This document shows positions 41,937 to 51,255 of a DNA stretch of 64,000 nt, piece by piece; within the stretch, counting starts at the first letter, position 1, and every line of letters begins with the position of its first letter. Source of the DNA: Chryseobacterium sp. MA9 (GTDB taxonomy: Bacteria > Bacteroidota > Bacteroidia > Flavobacteriales > Weeksellaceae). The stretch spans positions 3,472,001-3,536,000 of the forward strand of contig NZ_CP075170.1 of the NCBI RefSeq assembly GCF_024399315.1. The letters run 5' to 3'. A model generated the notes under the pieces. It saw only the letters and a list, made by a program, of their open reading frames with translations, was not told the origin of the DNA and ran no database searches. A program made the position numbers and the translations under genes.

Positions 41937-42644
41937 TTAAGGATTAAAAAAAGAAAGATTATCCTTGTAAGTTCTGCCGATAGGAAGTTTGATGTGATGT
42001 GCAAGCTCTATTTCATGACAGCTTTTTCCACGGATAAGGTGACGTGGAACAGCATAGCTTCTATGTATTCTGACAAAAGAATCAAAGATTTTTTTTTGCA
42101 GAAGATTTCCCAGAGAATTTAGAATACAGTGATTTTTTTCAAGAGTGATAATTCTGGTATAATCTTTCAGGGCTTCCAGATACAGAATATCTTTCATATT
42201 AATCTGAAAAATATGTCCTCCTTCTTTTATTTTGATGCAGTTTTCTCCTACCATAGCATCATAGCATTCACATTTTTCTTTCACTTCAAAAAAATCAAAA
42301 AGCTTTTCCATAGAATAATGAAAGCGTTCTGAGGTAAGAGGTTTGGTGATAAAATCTAAAGTACTGATCTCAAAAGCTCCGGCAGCCAGCTCGGGATGGG
42401 AGCTTACAAAAATACAGGCAGGTATCTTATGGGCCAGCCTCCGGAATTCAAGTCCGCTCATACCCCGCAAATTAGTCTCAATAATCAGGAGATCAGCAGG
42501 AACGTCAAGGTAGGGTACTGCTTTTTCAGCAGAATCAAAAGAGGCGACAATTTCAATGTTTTGATATTGTTTGATATAATGCTGAAGAACCAGTCTGTCC
42601 AGTTCATCATCATCAATAATCATACATCTAATATGGGTAATCAT
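41937..42644 (-). CDS. LytTR-family regulator with Asp-to-Glu receiver
   Basis: 235 residues with a receiver-like domain (1-118; acidic pocket IIDDDELD, conserved Lys in DFITKPL) and a LytTR DNA-binding domain (about 135-235, with MKDILYLEALKDYTRI, SFVRIHRSYAV and KLPIGRTYKD). At the phospho-acceptor site the sequence is LIIETNLRG, so Glu56 (codon GAG, 42477-42479) replaces the usual Asp. No histidine kinase gene is adjacent. A Glu there often mimics the phosphorylated state, so the protein may be constitutively active or respond to another signal. Confidence 0.88.
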   Translation of the reverse strand: MITHIRCMIIDDDELDRLVLQHYIKQYQNIEIVASFDSAEKAVPYLDVPADLLIIETNLRGMSGLEFRRLAHKIPACIFVSSHPELAAGAFEISTLDFITKPLTSERFHYSMEKLFDFFEVKEKCECYDAMVGENCIKIKEGGHIFQINMKDILYLEALKDYTRIITLEKNHCILNSLGNLLQKKIFDSFVRIHRSYAVPRHLIRGKSCHEIELAHHIKLPIGRTYKDNLSFFNP

Positions 42645-42837
42645 GATATTCCGGAGATTAGTTTTTAACTTAAATATTTAAAAATCAGAAATTTATTACA
42701 TAAAGTTATTGATTTTTTATAAACCCTTCATCAGTAAACTTAAATTTATATTAAAATATGTTATTAAATAAAAATTGATTTTGTTTTTTTTCTGAAAAAT
42801 ATTAACTTGTAAAAATCATAAACATAGACAGAACTTA

Positions 42838-44064
42838 ATGTTAGAAAAGAAAGAACATAACTATGAGAAAGCGGTCTTAGTGGGTGTTATTACTCAAAAT
42901 CAAGACGAAGAAAAACTGACAGAATATTTAGATGAACTTGAGTTTTTAGCTTTCACAGCCGGAGCAACCGTACAAAAGCGTTTTACCCAAAAACTGACTC
43001 AGCCGGATTCCAAAACCTTTATCGGAAGTGGAAAAGCAATTGAGATAAAAGAATATGTAAAAGAAAACGAGATCGGAACTGTAATTTTCGATGATGAACT
43101 TTCTCCTTCACAGCTTAAAAATCTGGAAAGAGAGATGGAGGTTAAGATTTTGGACCGTACCAATCTTATTCTTGATATTTTTGCCCAAAGAGCTCAGACT
43201 TCTTATGCAAGAACCCAGGTGGAACTAGCACAATATCAATATCTTTTGCCACGATTGACGAGAATGTGGACTCACCTTGAGCGTCAGAAAGGGGGAATTG
43301 GAATGAGAGGTCCCGGAGAAACGGAGATTGAAACTGACCGTCGTATTATCCGTGACAGAATTACATTGCTGAAAGAAAAACTGAAGACGATTGACAAGCA
43401 GATGGCGACTCAGCGTAATAACCGCGGAAAAGTAGTTCGTGCAGCTTTGGTAGGATATACCAACGTTGGAAAATCTACTTTGATGAACTCTATTTCAAAA
43501 TCTGAGGTTTTTGCAGAAAATAAACTATTTGCCACTCTGGATACCACCGTAAGAAAAGTGGTGATCGGAAACTTACCGTTCCTGCTTACGGATACGGTAG
43601 GATTTATCAGAAAATTACCTACTCAGCTGGTAGAATCATTCAAGTCTACTCTGGATGAGGTTCGTGAAGCTGATCTTTTGATTCATGTAGTGGATATTTC
43701 GCATGAGAGTTTTGAAGATCACATAGAATCTGTAAACCATATTTTGATGGAAATCAATGCCCATCAGAAACCAATGATTATGATCTTCAATAAGATTGAT
43801 GATTTCAGCTATGAAAAAAAGGATGAAGACGATCTTACCCCTTCAACCCGTAAAAACATCTCTCTGGAAGAGTGGAAGAAAACATGGATGGGGAAATCAA
43901 AATATCCAACGGTTTTCATTTCTGCTTTAACGAAGGAAAACTTTCCGGAAATGAAGAAAATGATTTACGATGAGGTAATGAAAATCCATATCTCCAGATT
44001 TCCATATAACGATTTCCTTTTTGAATATTTCGATAACGACGAGGAAGAAGAAAGCAACAATTAA
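42838..44064 (+). CDS. hflX: GTPase HflX
   Basis: 408 residues. The HflX N-terminal domain (about 15-195, with GSGKAIEIKEYV and the signature RGPGETEIETDRR) precedes the G domain with G1 GYTNVGKST (about 208), switch region DTVGFIRKLP and G4 NKID. HflX rescues or splits stalled 70S ribosomes under heat and antibiotic stress. It overlaps the next gene by one base. Confidence 0.96.
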   Translation: MLEKKEHNYEKAVLVGVITQNQDEEKLTEYLDELEFLAFTAGATVQKRFTQKLTQPDSKTFIGSGKAIEIKEYVKENEIGTVIFDDELSPSQLKNLEREMEVKILDRTNLILDIFAQRAQTSYARTQVELAQYQYLLPRLTRMWTHLERQKGGIGMRGPGETEIETDRRIIRDRITLLKEKLKTIDKQMATQRNNRGKVVRAALVGYTNVGKSTLMNSISKSEVFAENKLFATLDTTVRKVVIGNLPFLLTDTVGFIRKLPTQLVESFKSTLDEVREADLLIHVVDISHESFEDHIESVNHILMEINAHQKPMIMIFNKIDDFSYEKKDEDDLTPSTRKNISLEEWKKTWMGKSKYPTVFISALTKENFPEMKKMIYDEVMKIHISRFPYNDFLFEYFDNDEEEESNN

Positions 44065-44699
44065 TGAAGTATCACTTTTTCCTTTTATTCATCATATTTT
44101 CAGTTTTTGGTTTCAGCCAGAAATCAAAACTTGATTTAAAAGATGTTGAGAAAAGTCTCAAAAATTCTGATTCTCCTTACAATTATGAGAAGCTTATTTT
44201 TAAATATAAAGGATATCCGAAGTCTTTGGACAGTATAGAGTCACAATATCTTTACTATGGAAGAAACTTCATGAAAGATAAGGTAAGTACGTCAGACGAT
44301 AGCTTCAAAAGCCTCGCCGAAGCCTTTAAGCAAAACAATTTTGCTGACTGTATCAGACAGGGAAAAGCTCTGTATTACAAAGATCCTACGAATCTGGATA
44401 TTCTGCTGATCCTTCTCAGAGCATATGATTCTGTGAAGGACGGCAGCAATTTTATGCATCACCTGAATCAGTTTCGTTCGCTTACTGAAGGAATAAAAAT
44501 TTCAGGAGACGGAAAGTCTGAAAAAACGGCCTATATCGTTAATTCTGTAGGTGATGAATACATTCTGCTGAACATTCTGAATATAGGACAGGATTATACA
44601 AGAAGCTCAAAACCTGCTAAGGATGGCATGTTTGATGTTTGGGAAAAAGAGGGGCAGCAGCTCTATATTAAAATACTCTATTTGGAATTAACCAATTAA
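44064..44699 (+). CDS. DUF4919-type secreted protein
   Basis: 211 residues with a signal peptide (to about GFSQ, 18). It contains YLYYGRNFMKD, a helical TPR-like centre (CIRQGKALYYKDPTNLDILLILLRAY) and a C-terminal TAYIVNSVGDEYILLN region, the pattern of DUF4919 proteins in Bacteroidetes. Function unknown. It is directly coupled to hflX by a one-base overlap. Confidence 0.82.
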   Translation: MKYHFFLLFIIFSVFGFSQKSKLDLKDVEKSLKNSDSPYNYEKLIFKYKGYPKSLDSIESQYLYYGRNFMKDKVSTSDDSFKSLAEAFKQNNFADCIRQGKALYYKDPTNLDILLILLRAYDSVKDGSNFMHHLNQFRSLTEGIKISGDGKSEKTAYIVNSVGDEYILLNILNIGQDYTRSSKPAKDGMFDVWEKEGQQLYIKILYLELTN

Positions 44700-44720
44700 T
44701 CACAAAATAAGAAACACTTA

Positions 44721-46007
44721 GTGGAATTATATTATTCATTTTCAGCATTAATCGTATTAGCATCAATATTTGCATATCTCAATTACAGGTTTTTAAAACT
44801 TCCAAGTACTATCGGAATTATGGTGATCGCCATTGTGGTGTCTATTTTTCTGGTAATGTTCGGAGAAACAGTACTTCCGAGAACTTTCGGACATCTTCAT
44901 AACCTAATGAACGGTATCGACTTTACAGAGGTGTTGATGGGAGCAATGCTTAATTTTCTACTCTTTGCAGGAGGAATTCATATTAATATTAATGATCTGA
45001 AAGAACAGTTCAGACCTGTAGTAATATTTTCCACGGTAGGCGTTGTGATTTCTACTTTCGTGGTAGGATTTGGGATGTTTTATCTGCTTCCATATGTGGG
45101 TGTTAAGCTTCCTTTTATCTACTGTCTTGTTTTTGGTGCTCTGATTTCACCTACCGATCCGGTAGCGGTTCTGAGTGTACTGAAACAGGCAAATGTATCA
45201 AAATCACTTGAAACAAAAGTAGCCGGAGAGTCTCTTTTCAATGACGGTATGGCGGTTGTTGTTTTTACAGTGATTTTACAGCTGGCGGTTGGAAAAGAAG
45301 TGGATCTTAGTGTTGAAACTATCGGATTGCTTTTGCTTAAAGAAGCTGGAGGCGGTCTTTTACTTGGAGTTCTCCTTGGCTGGGTTACTTCAAGATTGAT
45401 GCGTGAAGTGGATGATTATATTATTTCTGTATTAGTAACGCTTTCTGTAGTGATGGGTGGTTATCTTATTGCAAGACAAATGCATATCTCAGGACCGTTG
45501 ACAATGGTGGCTGCAGGATTATTTATGGGGAACTTTAACAGAAGTTTCAAAATGAAATCGGTTACTCAGGATTATCTGATCAAATTCTGGGAACTGATTG
45601 ATGAAATTCTGAATGCTGTATTATTCCTGTTCATCGGATTTGAACTTTTGATGATTAAAGATTTGAAGCATTTCATGATTCCTGGATTACTGGCAATTAT
45701 TGTAGTGTTGTTCGCAAGATTTATTTCAATCTGGGGACCTACGAAGTTTACCTCTTTGAGAAGAAGTTTCAGCCCGCAGACAGTAAAAGTTCTGGTTTGG
45801 GGAGGAATCAGAGGTGGGGTTTCTATTGCTCTGGCGATGTCTATTCCTAAAAGTGAATACAGTGAGATTATTTTAAGCATTACGTACTGTGTAGTAGTCT
45901 TCTCAATTATTGTTCAGGGACTTACCATTGCTAAGGTGGCCAACCCTAATAAGATTGCAAAAGAAGAGGAAGAACAGGAGAATATTGCCTTAGAAGAGAA
46001 AGTTTAA
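44721..46007 (+). CDS. Na+/H+ antiporter (CPA1 family)
   Basis: 428 residues starting at GTG (44721). About 12 transmembrane helices. The family's core pieces are ALISPTDPVAVLSVLK and AGESLFNDGMAVVVF, with the ion-binding Asn-Asp pair, and a late WGGIRGGVSIALAMS carries the conserved Arg. It should exchange Na+ or K+ for H+ across the inner membrane, for pH and salt balance. It is 21 bases after the DUF4919 gene. Confidence 0.92.
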   Translation: MELYYSFSALIVLASIFAYLNYRFLKLPSTIGIMVIAIVVSIFLVMFGETVLPRTFGHLHNLMNGIDFTEVLMGAMLNFLLFAGGIHININDLKEQFRPVVIFSTVGVVISTFVVGFGMFYLLPYVGVKLPFIYCLVFGALISPTDPVAVLSVLKQANVSKSLETKVAGESLFNDGMAVVVFTVILQLAVGKEVDLSVETIGLLLLKEAGGGLLLGVLLGWVTSRLMREVDDYIISVLVTLSVVMGGYLIARQMHISGPLTMVAAGLFMGNFNRSFKMKSVTQDYLIKFWELIDEILNAVLFLFIGFELLMIKDLKHFMIPGLLAIIVVLFARFISIWGPTKFTSLRRSFSPQTVKVLVWGGIRGGVSIALAMSIPKSEYSEIILSITYCVVVFSIIVQGLTIAKVANPNKIAKEEEEQENIALEEKV

Positions 46008-46020
46008 AAACGCTTGTAAT

Positions 46021-46737
46021 ATGAGCATTGTTAAAGAAATACAGGAAGCATTAGCTGTTCTATCCATTCCTGAGAAGGCAGAATTCTTTCCGAGATTTTT
46101 CAAAACCGGAAAAGGAGAATACGGCGAAGGCGATTTGTTTCTGGGAGTAAAAGTTCCGGATCAGCGTTCTGTTGCCAAAGAATATTATTTGAAGATAAGT
46201 TTGGAGGATCTCAGTATATTACTTTCTTCAAAATACCATGAACACAGGCTGACGGCTCTTTTTATGCTGATTTCAAAGTTTGAAAAAACAAAAGATAAAG
46301 CCGTAAAAGAAGAAGTGGTAGCTTTTTATCTTGATCATCTCCCTTATGTCAATAATTGGGATCTTGTAGATTCAAGCTGTTATAAGATTTTGGGCAGATA
46401 TTCTTTTGAAAATCAGAAAGAAAATCTTCTTAGAAAACTTTCGGAATCTGAAGAAATGTGGCATAAGAGAATAGCGGTTGTGGGGACAATGCATTATATA
46501 AAAAAAGGATCATTTGATCTTACCAAAGAATTCGTAACCAAAAACCTGAAGCACCCTCACGATCTGATGCATAAAGCAAACGGATGGCTGTTACGGGAAA
46601 TGGGAAATAAAAATGAAGGAGAATTGATCAGCTACCTGAATCAATATTACAAAGAAATGCCCAGAACCTGTCTTCGGTATGCTATTGAAAAGCTGGACGA
46701 AGATCTTCGTCAGGATTATCTGAAAGGACGTATTTAA
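46021..46737 (+). CDS. DNA alkylation repair protein (AlkD-like)
   Basis: 238 residues of HEAT-like helical repeats. The family's catalytic pocket is seen as YVNNWDLVDSS (Trp and catalytic Asp) and MWHKRIAVVGTMHYI (Arg). It excises positively charged alkylated bases such as N3-methyladenine from DNA. It starts 13 bases after the antiporter stop. Confidence 0.92.
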   Translation: MSIVKEIQEALAVLSIPEKAEFFPRFFKTGKGEYGEGDLFLGVKVPDQRSVAKEYYLKISLEDLSILLSSKYHEHRLTALFMLISKFEKTKDKAVKEEVVAFYLDHLPYVNNWDLVDSSCYKILGRYSFENQKENLLRKLSESEEMWHKRIAVVGTMHYIKKGSFDLTKEFVTKNLKHPHDLMHKANGWLLREMGNKNEGELISYLNQYYKEMPRTCLRYAIEKLDEDLRQDYLKGRI

Positions 46738-46847
46738 AAAAGAATACAATCAATAATAGTGTCGTTTCCTGTCCTGAAAAAGTACCGGAAAACAGCTATT
46801 TATGCTCAAAAGGTCAAAGATTATAAGGATTTAAGGTCAGAATTGAG

Positions 46848-46855
46848 TAATTTTG
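46848..46855 (+). promoter_or_regulatory. Candidate -7 box for the lipoprotein at 46873
   Basis: TAATTTTG matches TAnnTTTG, 17 bases before the ATG at 46873. It supports that start over the upstream GTG. Confidence 0.5.
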
Positions 46856-46872
46856 TGCTTTTAAACCCAATC

Positions 46873-47541
46873 ATGAAAAATTTCCTCAGATTATTTCTTC
46901 TATGTGTTCCTTTGCTATTCCTGACAAGTTGTTTCGATATCCTTGATAAAGTGAATGTAAAGGCTGATGGAACAGGAGAATATACAATTATTCTGAATGC
47001 CAGTAAGAGCAAGACAAGACTGGCATCCATTTCCAAAATGGAAACCATCAATGGGAAAAAGGTTCCCAAAAAGACTGACATTGAAAATAAAATCAATGAA
47101 GCAGCAAAAATTTTTAAAGGAACTCCCGGAATCAGCAACGTGAAAACATCCATGGATTTTGATAATTATATCATCAAACTGAGCTGTAATTTCAAAAAGA
47201 TTGAAAACATTAATGCCGGCCTGGAAAAACTTAAAGCTCAGAATATATTGGGTAAAATGGTTCCAACACTAGTTTACAGCCAAAATCTTGAAAAAAAGAC
47301 ATTCACAAGAAATAAGGTCAATACATTCAAAGAAGATTACAATAAGATGAGCAAGGCGGATAAGGAAGTTTTTAACAATGCAAGATATACTTCCATCATG
47401 CAATTCGAAAGTACGGTGAAATCACAAACGAACAATACTTATGTACTTTCTCCCAATAAAAAAGCGCTCAAATTGGAAGCTGATATCCTGGATCTGATCC
47501 TTCAGAAGAAACAAACACAAAATACAATTCTTTTTCAATAA
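46873..47541 (+). CDS. Hypothetical lipoprotein, 222 aa
   Basis: Starting at 46873 gives MKNFLRLFLL and a lipobox (FLTSCFDI) with Cys near residue 20. The upstream in-frame GTG at 46759 would hide the signal peptide behind 38 polar residues and is rejected. The mature protein alternates Lys-rich helices with short strands (KVNVKADGTGEYTIIL at its start). I know no catalytic motif. It leads into two related envelope genes 17 bases downstream, so these three are likely one operon. Confidence 0.75.
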   Translation: MKNFLRLFLLCVPLLFLTSCFDILDKVNVKADGTGEYTIILNASKSKTRLASISKMETINGKKVPKKTDIENKINEAAKIFKGTPGISNVKTSMDFDNYIIKLSCNFKKIENINAGLEKLKAQNILGKMVPTLVYSQNLEKKTFTRNKVNTFKEDYNKMSKADKEVFNNARYTSIMQFESTVKSQTNNTYVLSPNKKALKLEADILDLILQKKQTQNTILFQ

Positions 47542-47558
47542 ATTTCTAAACTATAGTC

Positions 47559-49583
47559 ATGAAATCTATCTTATTAAAAACACAAAAAATTCTTTTTATA
47601 CTCTTTGGTTTTACACTGGTTTTTGCCCAAAATAGTATGAAAATCCCTACTGATGCTGTATTTTATATGGAAGTCAACGGGAAACAGCTTAATAACAAAA
47701 TCAACTGGAATAAACTGAATCCTTTGTTGCACGAATTGAGCAAAAAGAACAAAGAAACCAAAGAAAACCTTTCATGGACAGATTATTCCAAAACCGGAAT
47801 CAAATATGACGCTGTTCAATACCATTATGCAAGCTTTAATGACTCCATTAAGGCATACAATACTCATTTTATCATTGATAATAAGGAGAAGTTTCAGGAA
47901 TTCATTAATTCTGTCAAGAAAAAAGGCCAGGAAGTTTCTAATAAAAAGAACTATTCTTACGTAGATATCAATGACGATATTTTTGTTGCCTGGAACGGAA
48001 ACCGTGCGGTTCTTAGGATGATAAGCTATACCAAACCTTACAAAGATCTTTGGTCAACAGAAGCGGTTGCAGACAGTACTGCCGTTGCCGTTGACTCCGT
48101 TTACGCAGAAGAAGGAGATACTGCTTATACTGATGAGCCGGAAAAACCTTTTGATTACAAAGAAGAAATCAAAAACCTTAAGGACGATATTAAGTATCTG
48201 AAGGAAAGCATCAAAGATAACAACAACGAGATCGCAAGAATTCAGAAAGATATCAAATACCTGCAGAAACATCATAAATATCCTGCAGAGAAGGAAAGTG
48301 CTGAAAACTCTGAAAATGGAGAGGAAATGCCTAATGATGCTTATGATGAAGAAGAGGATATAGCTTACAAAAAAGAGCAGGATTCTATCCGCAGAGAAAA
48401 CTTTAAGATCGTGAAAAGAAATGCTGAAACCCATTTTGACCAATACTTCAGCTCAAATCTGGAAATTGAAGTTCCTAAAGAAATGCTGGCATTCAGAGAC
48501 ACCAATTCTGATGTTTTTGTTTATACAGACTATGGAAGAATTGTGAATGAAGGAATCTATGGCAAGATGACGAAGTTCTACAGCTATGGGCAGTTCTTTA
48601 AAAACATGTACAATTCCAACTATTCTTACAATCTGTATTTTGATAAAGATAAAGTAAGACTCGTTAACAATTATCAGCATAAAAATGCTGACATTCAAAA
48701 GAATATTTCTGCTATTTATAAAGGAAAGAAAAATAAAAAGCTGCTGGAATTGATCAATGAGAAAAGCGTTGGTTACTATGCAATGAACGTTAATGGAGCC
48801 AAATGTTTTGACATGATGTACAATCTTCTTCAGAATTCCGGAGAAAATGAGTACAAAAAAGAAATGGAGCTGATCATGGAAACCATGAAAATTGTTTTGG
48901 ATGAAGAAGCTATTACTAAAATTGCACCTGGAAACGGAATTTTTGTTTTGAATGAATTGAAATCTAAAAAAGTAGAGTACACAGATTATGAATATGATGC
49001 TGATTTCAACGAAAAAGAAGTAAAGAAAACCAAAGATATTGCTGTTCCTAACTTCACTTTTGCTTTTGCAACGGAGAATGAAGGCTATTGGAACCGTATT
49101 TTTGATGTAATGACTACCAATAAAAAATTGGCTAAGAGATTCTCTAAAAAAGGAAATCTTTACACCTTTAAAGAAGAAAAGAACGGTGGATATATAGATC
49201 AGTTGTTCTTCACAGTAAAAGATGGTGTTGTTTATCTGATGAGCTCTGCGGACAATATTTTACCTGTAAATCAGTCTGATATTTCCAGAAAATGGGCGAA
49301 AGATTCAGCTAAGTATCCATTATCAGGAAGATTGGATATCCAAAAACTTTTAACAGGTTTAGACAAAGAATTCAAAAGTCCTAAAGAGAGAAAAGCACTG
49401 GATGCCATCAGAAAAAATGTAGGCGAAATGTATTATAAGACAGAAGTGAAAGGAGAGAGTATCCAGACAGAAATGAATTATAATATTAAAGATTCTTCAG
49501 AAAACAGTTTAATGTATTTCTTTGATGTATTCGATCAGGTTTTTAAAACAAAAGAAACAGAAGAGAAACCACAAATTTTATAG
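47559..49583 (+). CDS. Large secreted envelope protein, 674 aa
   Basis: A signal peptide ends about VFAQ (24). The first domain starts MKIPTDAVFYMEVNGKQL, a pattern of DUF3352/DUF4836-like Bacteroidetes proteins in which each repeat begins with 'D-A-V' and a self-comparison strand. A coiled-coil, acidic segment (about 200-290, DIKYLKESIKDNNNEIARI) follows, then a second half with YEYDADFNEKEVKK and a C-terminal KTKETEEK tail. The next gene carries the matching YEYDDNFNEVEKK motif. Function unknown. Confidence 0.7.
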   Translation: MKSILLKTQKILFILFGFTLVFAQNSMKIPTDAVFYMEVNGKQLNNKINWNKLNPLLHELSKKNKETKENLSWTDYSKTGIKYDAVQYHYASFNDSIKAYNTHFIIDNKEKFQEFINSVKKKGQEVSNKKNYSYVDINDDIFVAWNGNRAVLRMISYTKPYKDLWSTEAVADSTAVAVDSVYAEEGDTAYTDEPEKPFDYKEEIKNLKDDIKYLKESIKDNNNEIARIQKDIKYLQKHHKYPAEKESAENSENGEEMPNDAYDEEEDIAYKKEQDSIRRENFKIVKRNAETHFDQYFSSNLEIEVPKEMLAFRDTNSDVFVYTDYGRIVNEGIYGKMTKFYSYGQFFKNMYNSNYSYNLYFDKDKVRLVNNYQHKNADIQKNISAIYKGKKNKKLLELINEKSVGYYAMNVNGAKCFDMMYNLLQNSGENEYKKEMELIMETMKIVLDEEAITKIAPGNGIFVLNELKSKKVEYTDYEYDADFNEKEVKKTKDIAVPNFTFAFATENEGYWNRIFDVMTTNKKLAKRFSKKGNLYTFKEEKNGGYIDQLFFTVKDGVVYLMSSADNILPVNQSDISRKWAKDSAKYPLSGRLDIQKLLTGLDKEFKSPKERKALDAIRKNVGEMYYKTEVKGESIQTEMNYNIKDSSENSLMYFFDVFDQVFKTKETEEKPQIL

Positions 49584-50822
49584 ATGAATAAAAAGAAGAT
49601 TATTGTCCCGTTAGTTTTATTGCTCGCTATTGCAGTATACTTTGTGGTTTTTTATAAAAATAAGAATCTCAGATATATTCCTGAAAACGCAGATGCAGTG
49701 GTTCTAATCGATATAAAGAAACTAACGGGACAATACCTCTTCAGCCTGGCAGCAAACCCTTCACAGTGGTCCGGAAATAAGAGTAAAGGCAAAAGCTCAG
49801 GCTCGCTGAAAGACTCAGGAATCCAAATTCCGGATTTTCTACAGATCTTCCATATTAAAAACACTAAGTTCTCAGAATGGTACAGTGTTTTAGAACTGAA
49901 AGATTCTCAAAAATTCATTGCTTTTTTAAAGAAGAAAAACTTTGTAGATAAAGGAAACGGCCGTTTTCAGAAAGATCAGATTTTTATTATGATCAATGGA
50001 AACTATTGTGTTGCTGGAACTTCAGATCTGGCTTTTGAAGACATTCAGAAAAAGCTTCTCAAGACTTCTTCAAATCCTGTTTTGGATGCAGATCAGCTTA
50101 TTCATAATACAGCGGGGAGCATTTCTTTCATTTCTGGAAAAAAAATTCAAAACTTTTCTATTGAATTAAATGATAATGAAATTGAAATAAAAAATAACTC
50201 AAACGCTGAATTTTTTAATTCGATAACCTCTAAACTTCAGACGGGAAATCACTTTCTGGATCTGGAATTAGATAAAGAAAATATCAGAAATCTCAGCCGT
50301 TTTTTCAATAAAAGTATTGCAGACTCCTCACAGATAGCATACTTTAAAACAACGGCAGATCTTGAGCAGGTGAATGATACCATTATCAGCTATGAATATG
50401 ACGACAATTTCAATGAAGTTGAAAAAAAAACTTTTCAAAAAATTATCCAGCCGAATTATACCATTGATATTAAAAGTGATAATCCCGAAAAAACCTGGGA
50501 ATATTTCCAGTCTAAAAAGTGGATCAATAGCGAAAATCAATTCACGGTAATTCCTTTCCAACCGAATCAAATCAGCCAAAATAAAAACGGTGTCGCGATC
50601 AAATCAACCCGAAAACCAGTATCATTATCACCCCAGTTAAAAGAAAATTATATTTTCATCAGAAACAGTGCTCTGCTGTATTCTTCTTTGAAAATGCTTG
50701 GTAACACTGAAAAAAGGATCATTTCAGATGTAGATTACATACTCTACGGAAATAAATCACAGGATTATTGGATAAAAATAAAAGCAAAAAACGGAGAATT
50801 ACCCTTAATTTTACGGTGGTAA
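49584..50822 (+). CDS. Membrane-anchored envelope protein related to the upstream gene, 412 aa
   Basis: One N-terminal transmembrane helix (about 6-24) anchors a periplasmic domain. It starts YIPENADAVVLIDIKKL and later has YEYDDNFNEVEKK and IQPNYTIDIKSDNPEK, closely paralleling the 674-residue protein (YEYDADFNEKEVKK then VPNFTFAFATEN). The stop of the previous gene and this start abut at 49583/49584. It is probably a partial paralogue lacking the coiled-coil insert. Role unknown. Confidence 0.7.
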   Translation: MNKKKIIVPLVLLLAIAVYFVVFYKNKNLRYIPENADAVVLIDIKKLTGQYLFSLAANPSQWSGNKSKGKSSGSLKDSGIQIPDFLQIFHIKNTKFSEWYSVLELKDSQKFIAFLKKKNFVDKGNGRFQKDQIFIMINGNYCVAGTSDLAFEDIQKKLLKTSSNPVLDADQLIHNTAGSISFISGKKIQNFSIELNDNEIEIKNNSNAEFFNSITSKLQTGNHFLDLELDKENIRNLSRFFNKSIADSSQIAYFKTTADLEQVNDTIISYEYDDNFNEVEKKTFQKIIQPNYTIDIKSDNPEKTWEYFQSKKWINSENQFTVIPFQPNQISQNKNGVAIKSTRKPVSLSPQLKENYIFIRNSALLYSSLKMLGNTEKRIISDVDYILYGNKSQDYWIKIKAKNGELPLILRW

Positions 50823-50851
50823 GCATAGAACCCGAATAAAATTATCTATTA

Positions 50852-51190
50852 ATGGCTCCATCAGACATTGCATTGCTCAAAACCTTTACTCATTATTTTT
50901 TGCATCTCGTTTTTCCGGTGTTTATCGCATTGATCTTTTATCGTAAAAACTGGAGGAAGGCTTATTTTATTCTCCTGGCTACCATGCTGGTAGATCTGGA
51001 TCATCTTTTTGCCAATCCGATTTTTGATCCGTCACGGGGAAGTATAGGTTTTCATTTTTTACATTCATATTATGCCATTGCGGTGTATTTTTTGCTGCTG
51101 TTTTTTAAAGGAAATATCAGAATTATAGGAATTGGGCTTCTGTTTCATATGTTTACAGATTATCAGGACTTTAACTTCTGGCCTCATTAA
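50852..51190 (+). CDS. DUF6122-type membrane protein
   Basis: 112 residues with three or four hydrophobic helices. The conserved face holds FTHYFLHLVFP, MLVDLDHLFANPIFDPSR and GFHFLHSYYA, many His and Asp residues that could bind metal, as in DUF6122/YdjM-like families. It sits 29 bases after the 412-residue gene. Confidence 0.8.
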   Translation: MAPSDIALLKTFTHYFLHLVFPVFIALIFYRKNWRKAYFILLATMLVDLDHLFANPIFDPSRGSIGFHFLHSYYAIAVYFLLLFFKGNIRIIGIGLLFHMFTDYQDFNFWPH

Positions 51191-51255
51191 AATATTATTA
51201 ATATTTTCTTTTGATATTGAAAATTCCATAGATTTTTTGTATTTTGTAGTCACTT

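Noticed and set aside
46759..46872. An earlier GTG start for the 222-residue lipoprotein
   Set aside because: It would place 38 polar residues ahead of the signal peptide and lipobox. A -7 box sits 17 bases before the later ATG.
48054..48443. A 129-codon frame antisense to the 674-residue envelope protein
   Set aside because: It is opposite a Lys/Glu-rich coiled-coil region, which gives Phe/Leu-rich antisense frames by composition alone.
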